Part shown: piece by piece, positions 58,929 through 64,000 of the stretch
Layout of the letters: every line of letters starts with the position of its first letter
How positions within the stretch are numbered: position 1 is the stretch's first letter
NCBI RefSeq assembly: GCF_004745645.1
Contig: NZ_SRMB01000002.1
Coordinates: 496,001 to 560,000 of the forward strand
Source: Hymenobacter metallicola
Lineage (GTDB): Bacteria > Bacteroidota > Bacteroidia > Cytophagales > Hymenobacteraceae
DNA: 64,000 nucleotides
Reading direction: 5' to 3'
Notes under the pieces: model-generated
Told to the model about the DNA's origin: nothing
Seen by the model: the letters and a program-made list of their open reading frames with translations, nothing else
Databases searched by the model: none
Position numbers and translations under genes: made by a program

Positions 58929-59771
58929 TTACCCCAGGCCCGGCTCCTGGCCGAGGACGGACCAATTGGAGTTCAAAAAATCGGCGGTGAGCTGCACTAC
59001 CAGCCCCGGGTCTTCCCGGTGGGGCGAATGGCCCCGGCCCGGCAAGAGGCGGGCAGTGGCGGGCCCCGTTGTCTGGCGGGCTATGGCTTCTACCTGCGCC
59101 GCGGTGCCATATTCGTCGTTGCTGCCCTGTAGCACCAACACGGGGCAGGCCACGGCGGGTAAATACCGCTCGATGTTCCAGGTGCGAAACGAGGGTGCCA
59201 GCCAGGTTTCAGTCCAGGCCCGGAACACGGCGTCCGTGTTAGCGCCGTGGTAGCGGGCCAGCTTCTGGGGCAGGTTGGTGGTTTGGTACTGGCGCTGCGC
59301 CTCCCGAATGCCGGCCAGCGTGACATCTTCCACAAACACGTGGGCCCCGATGGTGACGCACGCCGCTATGCGCGCCGGCTCCAGGGCCGCGGCCAGCAAG
59401 GCCAGCGTGCCCCCGTCGCTGTGCCCAAACAACACGGCTTGCGCCAGACCGCAGGCGGCCAGCACCCGGTTCACGGTTTCGGCTTCTTCCTCCAGATAGC
59501 GGCTGGTGCGCGGTGCCGGGCCAAACGACGAGGACTGCCCGTAGCCCCGCCGGTCGTAGGCCAGCACCGGCCGGCCCGTGGCCAGGGCTAGCTGCGCCCC
59601 CAGGTCGCGCCACAGCGCTACACTCCCCAGCGAATCGTGGAGCAGCACCAAGGTGGGGCCGCTGGCCGGGCCGGGCAGCCCAAACCGGCGCACCTGCAAT
59701 TCGAAGTCGTCGAGGGGCAGGCGAAAATCATCGGTAGTCAGGGGCGGTGGCTCGGGCACGGCAGCGGGCAT
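58929..59771 (-). CDS. Alpha/beta-hydrolase
   Basis: 280 residues. The canonical order is present: an oxyanion strand with LVLLHDSLGSVALWRDL, the RRGYGQSS segment, nucleophile elbow GHSDGG (Ser at about 118), acid in GSNDEYGTAAQV and His in GRGHSPHRE. The start is ATG 59771. There is no signal peptide, so it is cytoplasmic. The cap region (about 150-200) is helical. Such enzymes hydrolyse esters or related bonds; the substrate is not deducible. It diverges from the aldo/keto reductase. Confidence 0.93.
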   Translation of the reverse strand: MPAAVPEPPPLTTDDFRLPLDDFELQVRRFGLPGPASGPTLVLLHDSLGSVALWRDLGAQLALATGRPVLAYDRRGYGQSSSFGPAPRTSRYLEEEAETVNRVLAACGLAQAVLFGHSDGGTLALLAAALEPARIAACVTIGAHVFVEDVTLAGIREAQRQYQTTNLPQKLARYHGANTDAVFRAWTETWLAPSFRTWNIERYLPAVACPVLVLQGSNDEYGTAAQVEAIARQTTGPATARLLPGRGHSPHREDPGLVVQLTADFLNSNWSVLGQEPGLG

Positions 59772-59907
59772 ATATAAAGGGGCGAAGTGGGCAAAGGTAG
59801 GACTCCGGTCGGAGCTGAACCATAACCTTCGGGCCGGGGAAGCGGTTAGTCTGGCTATGTGCCGGCCGCAAGGCGGGCTTCTGTCAGATCATTTTTTCTA
59901 CTGAATT

Positions 59908-60912
59908 ATGGAATACAAAGAGCTGGGCGACTCCGGCGTACGGGCGTCGGTTATTACGTTTGGCAGCTGGGCTGCCGGGGGCTGGATGTGGGGCGGTACC
60001 GAACAGAACGATGCCGTGGGCGCCATTCGGGCTGCCTACGACCTGGGCGTGACCTCCATCGACACGGCCCCGATCTACGGCATGGGCCTGAGCGAGGAAA
60101 TTGTGGGCGAGGCCATCAAGGGGCTGCCCCGCGACAAGGTGCAGATCCTGACCAAGTTTGGCATGCGCTGGGACTTGGCCGCGCCCCAGGGCGACTTCGG
60201 GTTCAAGACCAAGGACAACAATGGCCACGACCTGGACGTGTACAAATACGCGGCGCCGGAAAGCATTATCAAAGAGTGCGAAGACAGCCTGCGCCGCCTC
60301 GGCACCGACTACATCGACCTTTACCAGATTCACTGGCCCGACAAAACCACGCCCATCGACGCGACGATGGAAGCCGTGGCCCGGCTGGTGGAGCAGGGCA
60401 AAGTGCGGGCCGTGGGCGTGAGCAACTACTCGGCCGAGCAAATGGCCGAAGCCGAAAAAACCGTCAAGCTGGCCTCCAACCAAGTGCCCTACAGCATGGT
60501 GCGCCGCGACATCGAGAAAGACGTGGTGCCCTACTCCATCGAGCACAACAAAGCCATTCTGGCCTACAGCCCGCTGCAACTGGGGTTATTGACCGGCAAG
60601 ATCAAGCCCGGCCAGCACTTCGACGCCAGCGACCTGCGGGCCACGCACCCGCTGTTCAAGCCCGAGTTTGTAACCCGCGTCAACAGCTTCCTGGAGAAGA
60701 TCCGGCCCATGGCCGAAAGCAAGAATGCCAGCCTCTCGCAGATTGTGATTCGCTGGACAATCTCGCAGCCCGGCATTACGGTAGCCCTGGTGGGCGCCCG
60801 CAACGCCGAGCAGGCCGTGCAGAATGCCAAAGCCATTGAGGTGAAGCTCTCGAGCGAGGAGTTGGACTTTATCGGCAAGGAGCTCAGCCAGCTGCAGCCA
60901 GCCAAGGCGTAG
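59908..60912 (+). CDS. Aldo/keto reductase
   Basis: 334 residues. The AKR catalytic residues are visible: Asp and Tyr in SIDTAPIYGMGLSEE, Lys in ILTKFGM and His in DLYQIHWPD. The C-terminal NADPH-binding region with GITVALVGARNAEQ and the helix LSSEELDFI are normal. The start MEYKELGDSGVRASVITFGS is the classical AKR N-terminus. It probably reduces aldehydes or ketones with NADPH; similar proteins resemble the L-glyceraldehyde reductase (YghZ) and potassium channel beta-subunit type. Followed by a strong terminator. Confidence 0.94.
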   Translation: MEYKELGDSGVRASVITFGSWAAGGWMWGGTEQNDAVGAIRAAYDLGVTSIDTAPIYGMGLSEEIVGEAIKGLPRDKVQILTKFGMRWDLAAPQGDFGFKTKDNNGHDLDVYKYAAPESIIKECEDSLRRLGTDYIDLYQIHWPDKTTPIDATMEAVARLVEQGKVRAVGVSNYSAEQMAEAEKTVKLASNQVPYSMVRRDIEKDVVPYSIEHNKAILAYSPLQLGLLTGKIKPGQHFDASDLRATHPLFKPEFVTRVNSFLEKIRPMAESKNASLSQIVIRWTISQPGITVALVGARNAEQAVQNAKAIEVKLSSEELDFIGKELSQLQPAKA

Positions 60913-60932
60913 GCTCCGGAATTGTTTGTACC

Positions 60933-60969
60933 ATAAGGTCGGGAAACGCGTTTTCCGACCTTATTTTTT
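60933..60969 (+). terminator. Rho-independent terminator
   Basis: ATAAGGTCGG and CCGACCTTAT form a 10-bp stem with additional A-T pairs inside, followed by a T-run. Confidence 0.85.
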
Positions 60970-60982
60970 GCCTTTGCCGAGC

Positions 60983-62029
60983 ATGACTTCCCCGTATCTT
61001 TCTCTGCGCATCCGAGCTATCCGCGTCGAGGCCCCCGACACGAAAAGCTTTGTACTGGAGCCGGCGGCCGGTACCGAGCTACGGTATCAAGCCGGCCAAT
61101 ACCTCACGCTGGTCTGCCTCCAGCACGGGCAGGAAGTGCGGCGCTCCTACTCCATGAGCTCGGCCCCAGCGCTGGCCGAGCCGCTGACCATCACGGTAAA
61201 GCGCGTCGATAACGGCGTGCTTTCGCGCTACCTCATCGACCAGGCCCGCGTAGGCGACGAGCTGCAGACCACTGGCGCGGCGGGCTTTTTCGTGTTGCCC
61301 GATTCGCTTGAAGACTACCGGCAGCTCATTCTGCTGGCGGCGGGCAGCGGCATCACCCCGCTGTTTGCCCTGCTCAAAACGGCCCTGCACGGCTACCCCC
61401 AGCTGCGCGTGCTGCTGGTGTACAGCAACCGGACCCCGGCCGCCACCATTTTTCTGGCCGAGCTGCAGCAGCTGGCCCGGCAGTTTCCCGACCGGCTACA
61501 CCTGGAGCTGCTCTATAGCACCAACCCCGACCTGAGCCGGGCCCACCTCCACAAGGAACTGCTGGAACAGCTGGTGGCCGAACACGCGCCCGGCCCGCCG
61601 GCGCAAACCCTGGCCTACTTGTGCGGGCCCCTGAATTACATGCGCATGGGCACCTACGGGCTGCACGACGCGGGCCTGCCCCTGAGCCATATCCGGCGGG
61701 AGCTGTTCTACACCGCCGCGGCCCCGGCCCCGTTTCGCCTACCCCCCGATACCGACGAGCACCCGGTAACCATTCGCCTGCGGGGCACCGAGCACACTTT
61801 GGCCGTGCACTACCCCACCACTATCCTACAGGCCGCCAAACGCCAGGGGCTGGTGCTGCCCTATAGCTGCGAGGCCGGGCAGTGCGGCAACTGCGCCGCC
61901 CGCTGCACCGCGGGCACCGTCTGGATGACTACCAACGAAGTGCTGACTGACCGGGAAACGGCCCGCGGCTTAGTCCTGACCTGCACCGGCTACCCCGTGG
62001 GCGGCCCCGCCACATTGGAAATAGAGTAG
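60983..62029 (+). CDS. PaaE-like ferredoxin-NADP reductase/2Fe-2S oxidoreductase
   Basis: 348 residues from ATG 60983 (an in-frame ATG at 60926 adds a non-conserved stretch). An FAD-binding barrel with RRSYSMSS (residues about 54-61) is followed by an NAD(P)-binding domain with AAGSGITP and CGPLNYM. A C-terminal plant-type ferredoxin domain carries CEAGQCGNCAARC plus the distal Cys in TCTG. It would pass electrons from NAD(P)H through flavin to the iron-sulfur cluster and on to an oxygenase or other partner. No oxygenase gene lies next to it. Complete. Confidence 0.94.
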   Translation: MTSPYLSLRIRAIRVEAPDTKSFVLEPAAGTELRYQAGQYLTLVCLQHGQEVRRSYSMSSAPALAEPLTITVKRVDNGVLSRYLIDQARVGDELQTTGAAGFFVLPDSLEDYRQLILLAAGSGITPLFALLKTALHGYPQLRVLLVYSNRTPAATIFLAELQQLARQFPDRLHLELLYSTNPDLSRAHLHKELLEQLVAEHAPGPPAQTLAYLCGPLNYMRMGTYGLHDAGLPLSHIRRELFYTAAAPAPFRLPPDTDEHPVTIRLRGTEHTLAVHYPTTILQAAKRQGLVLPYSCEAGQCGNCAARCTAGTVWMTTNEVLTDRETARGLVLTCTGYPVGGPATLEIE

Positions 62030-62047
62030 CCCGCTGGGTATTACCAT

Positions 62048-62079
62048 AAAAAAACCCAACTCATTGAGCCGGGCTTTTT
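62048..62079. terminator. Possible bidirectional terminator
   Basis: An A-run with CCC and a GGGC with T-run lie 24 bases apart between the convergent reductase and fasciclin genes. The pairing has a bulge and is weaker than the other hairpins in the window. Confidence 0.5.
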
Positions 62080-62122
62080 CGGGAGGAAATCTACTTGATG
62101 AAGAGTAGAATGCTACTTGGTC

Positions 62123-62701
62123 TTACTTGGGCATTACCACCTTGTCGATTACGTGAATCACGCCATTGCTCTGAATCACGTCGTAGGTGGAAATGCAGGA
62201 TACGTTGCCTTTCTCGTCGGTCAGCACTACGTTTTTCGGGCCGTTCATGGTAGCGTACAGGGTGCCGCCGCTGACGGTCTTCAGGGCCGCCGTGCCTTTG
62301 CCCGACTTAATTGCGGCCATAATCTTGTCGGCCGTCAGGTTGCCGGCTACCACGTGGTAGGTCAGGATTTTGGTGAGGGTCGCCTTGTTCTCGGGCTTCA
62401 CCAGCGTCTCCACGGTGCCGGCGGGCAGGGCGTTGAAGGCAGCGTTGGTGGGGGCGAATACCGTGAAGGGACCTTTGCCCTGCAGGGTTTCTACCAGACC
62501 CGCGGCCTTCACGGCTGCTACCAGCGTGGTGTGGTCTTTCGAGTTGACGGCGTTTTCAACGATATTCTTGTTGGCGTACATAGCTTCACCACCGACCATT
62601 ACGGTACCGGCGGGGGTCATCTTGGCCTGAGCCGAAGCCGACTGAACCGAAGCAGCACCCAGCAGGGCAACGAGGGCGAGGGAAAACAGATTTTTTTTCA
62701 T
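62123..62701 (-). CDS. Secreted fasciclin-domain protein
   Basis: 192 residues from ATG 62701 with a signal peptide (MKKNLFSLALVALLGAASVQ). The fasciclin (FAS1) fold is clear: SKDHTTLVAAVKAAGLVETLQ, the H1 box GPFTVFAPTNAAFNALP, LTYHVVAGNL and the closing H2 box GVIHVIDKVVMP. Such domains mediate adhesion or matrix binding outside the cell. A short insert (NKNIVENAVN) precedes the domain. No membrane anchor or T9SS tail is seen, so it is periplasmic or freely secreted. Likely monocistronic. Confidence 0.94.
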   Translation of the reverse strand: MKKNLFSLALVALLGAASVQSASAQAKMTPAGTVMVGGEAMYANKNIVENAVNSKDHTTLVAAVKAAGLVETLQGKGPFTVFAPTNAAFNALPAGTVETLVKPENKATLTKILTYHVVAGNLTADKIMAAIKSGKGTAALKTVSGGTLYATMNGPKNVVLTDEKGNVSCISTYDVIQSNGVIHVIDKVVMPK

Positions 62702-62875
62702 GGTACTTTTTGCAGAAAAAGGTTGGATCGGAACTGGGGGCACTTACGCAGGAGCTTTTGCCTCCGGATTTCCTGACCTATATATTTCTCTGCTTTTCCC
62801 TTTCTCCTACGTATTCCCAAACGCCGGCAACTTGATCAAACCATCTACTGCCGAGCTTTTTACCAGGCTAAAAAA

Positions 62876-64000
62876 TTAAAACCCGATGTTCAGCACCAGG
62901 GGCTGCACCTCCCAGCGCCCGGTGCGCAGGTTGTAGATGGTGCGCACCCCGGCCTCCAGGGACGTGCGCAGCCGCAGCGGGTTGAACACGAACGATACGT
63001 CGAGGCCCGTGGTGCGGTAGGTGCGGTTGACGGCGCTGACGCCCGTGGCCACGTCGAAAAAGCCCATGGCCTTGATGCGCTGCACGTAGAGCACCCGGCC
63101 CAGCTCCCAGTCGGTGTCGGCCAGGGGCAGGCGGTACTCCACGCTACCGGTGCGCAGCTCGTTGAAGCTCACGTAGCCTTCGCCGCGCGGGTAGAACACG
63201 GCCGGGCTGAAGCGGTACTGCTGCTGCTGCTGCCGCTGGTAGCCGGCGCGCAGGCGCAGGGAGTGGTGCTTGCCCACCCCGGGCAGGTAGAGGCTGCCAA
63301 ACACAGCCCACTGCTTGGCCTGCAGGCCCGCCGCAAACGGCGTGTTGCGCCAGGAAGCCGTCAGGGCCTGGCCCCAGCGCGGGGCCACGTCGCGCTTGCT
63401 CTGCTTGAGTACCCGCGAATAGGCCAGGGTGTAGTTGAGCACGTGCAGGCTGTTGCCAAACCCGACTTCGGTAATCGTGCGCACCGGCAAATCGTAGCCC
63501 TGCACCTGCTCGCCGCTGTAGTAGGCGCCCAACGTGAGGCCCTGCTGGTACTTGGAGCGGGTTAGGTTCAGGGGCAGACGGGCCCCAAGGGTCAGGCGGT
63601 TGTAGCTCCAGGTGTCGGTCAGCAGCTGGTTGCCAACGTAGGCCGACAGCCGCCGCCCGCCGCGCTGGAAACCCAGATCCAGAATAGGCAGCAGGCCCTG
63701 GTAGCTGACGTCGGCCGCCACGTTGGCCGTGCGCTCGGTCTGGTCGTAACCGGCGGCTAGCACGGCCTGCGTCGTGTTGAGAATGTCCTGGGAACGGATG
63801 CCGACGCTCAGCGCCTGGCCCGAAGGTGCCTGTACGAGGCCCCAGCTGAATACATTGAAGGCGTGGCTCAGGCGGTGGTAGCGCGCCAAAGTCAGCGGCG
63901 TAGCTTCGGCGCCCCCAGCAATAGAATCGGGCAGCACGACCCCCACGGTGCGCGTGCCGGGCTCCTGGGTCAGGAGCGGGTCGGTGTAGGCTGCGGGCGT
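62876..64000 (-). CDS. C-terminal barrel part of an outer-membrane protein, 5' end outside the window
   Basis: The frame remains open to the window edge, so only 374 residues plus the stop are seen. The sequence is a series of amphipathic strands rich in aromatic residues (QTERTANVAADVSYQGLLPILDLG, RLSAYVGNQLLTDTWSYNRLT, VLNYTLAYSRVL) ending in Phe, as in outer-membrane barrels of Bacteroidota. The opening THAVGVV-like block and the LARYHRLSHAFNVFSWG segment resemble proteins in which an N-terminal beta-propeller precedes the barrel. The N-terminal part and the signal are not in the window, so that link is inferred. Confidence 0.72.
   Translation of the reverse strand, partial: TPAAYTDPLLTQEPGTRTVGVVLPDSIAGGAEATPLTLARYHRLSHAFNVFSWGLVQAPSGQALSVGIRSQDILNTTQAVLAAGYDQTERTANVAADVSYQGLLPILDLGFQRGGRRLSAYVGNQLLTDTWSYNRLTLGARLPLNLTRSKYQQGLTLGAYYSGEQVQGYDLPVRTITEVGFGNSLHVLNYTLAYSRVLKQSKRDVAPRWGQALTASWRNTPFAAGLQAKQWAVFGSLYLPGVGKHHSLRLRAGYQRQQQQQYRFSPAVFYPRGEGYVSFNELRTGSVEYRLPLADTDWELGRVLYVQRIKAMGFFDVATGVSAVNRTYRTTGLDVSFVFNPLRLRTSLEAGVRTIYNLRTGRWEVQPLVLNIGF

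Overview
The window is from a GC-rich member of the Bacteroidota, most likely Hymenobacter or a close relative in the Cytophagales. This is inferred from three proteins with type IX secretion (T9SS) sorting tails, a TonB receptor with a carboxypeptidase-like N-terminal domain, promoters with the Bacteroidota -7 element TAnnTTTG, few Shine-Dalgarno sites, tRNA genes without an encoded CCA, and an exosortase with a small membrane partner. No rRNA genes, insertion sequences, prophage or CRISPR arrays were seen.

Layout. 0-7.4 kb: the end of an M28 peptidase, a small secreted protein, yicC, a large TonB receptor and a T9SS beta-helix protein. 7.5-13.5 kb: glycosyltransferase, polysaccharide flippase, methyltransferase, MoxR ATPase and an exosortase pair. 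13.5-17.5 kb: tRNA-Leu, tRNA-Gly, mutS and a SpoU-type RNA methyltransferase. 17.5-23.1 kb: a T9SS metalloprotease, an unknown lipoprotein and a T9SS trypsin-fold protein that has lost two of its three catalytic residues. 23.2-30.2 kb: mainly short housekeeping genes (J-domain protein, TerC, YajQ, GNAT, DUF962, thioesterase, NYN/cold-shock fusion, DUF457 hydrolase) and an AT-rich gap. 30.4-33.9 kb: mfd.

33.9-37.0 kb is the most unusual part. An AT-rich 808-residue gene joins an HsdR-like nuclease domain to a P-loop NTPase and a predicted helical C-terminal region. It has no methylase or specificity subunit beside it. Its upstream side carries near-palindromic CGCGTC-TCT-GACGCG elements, a strong G-quadruplex motif on the minus strand, and ten exact-length 21-bp tandem repeats. 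I read the gene as a horizontally acquired single-gene defence candidate.

37.0-52.2 kb: a helical unknown protein, a YadA-head/S74-chaperone surface protein, lipoproteins, an amidohydrolase, a stand-alone CheB methylesterase, a short-chain dehydrogenase behind a lipoprotein signal, a BLUF photoreceptor next to a three-PAS histidine kinase, an orphan ABC ATPase, a GlxA-type regulator divergent from a VOC protein, and a 52-bp near-perfect palindrome. 52.4-64 kb: a Ser/Thr/Gly-rich secreted protein, an M19 dipeptidase, a TonB-domain protein, HAD, DsbA/FrnE, DUF1905, an alpha/beta hydrolase, an aldo/keto reductase, a PaaE-like reductase, a fasciclin protein and the C-terminal part of an outer-membrane barrel protein. 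Most genes stand alone or in pairs. Convergent pairs are usually separated by strong two-way hairpin terminators.
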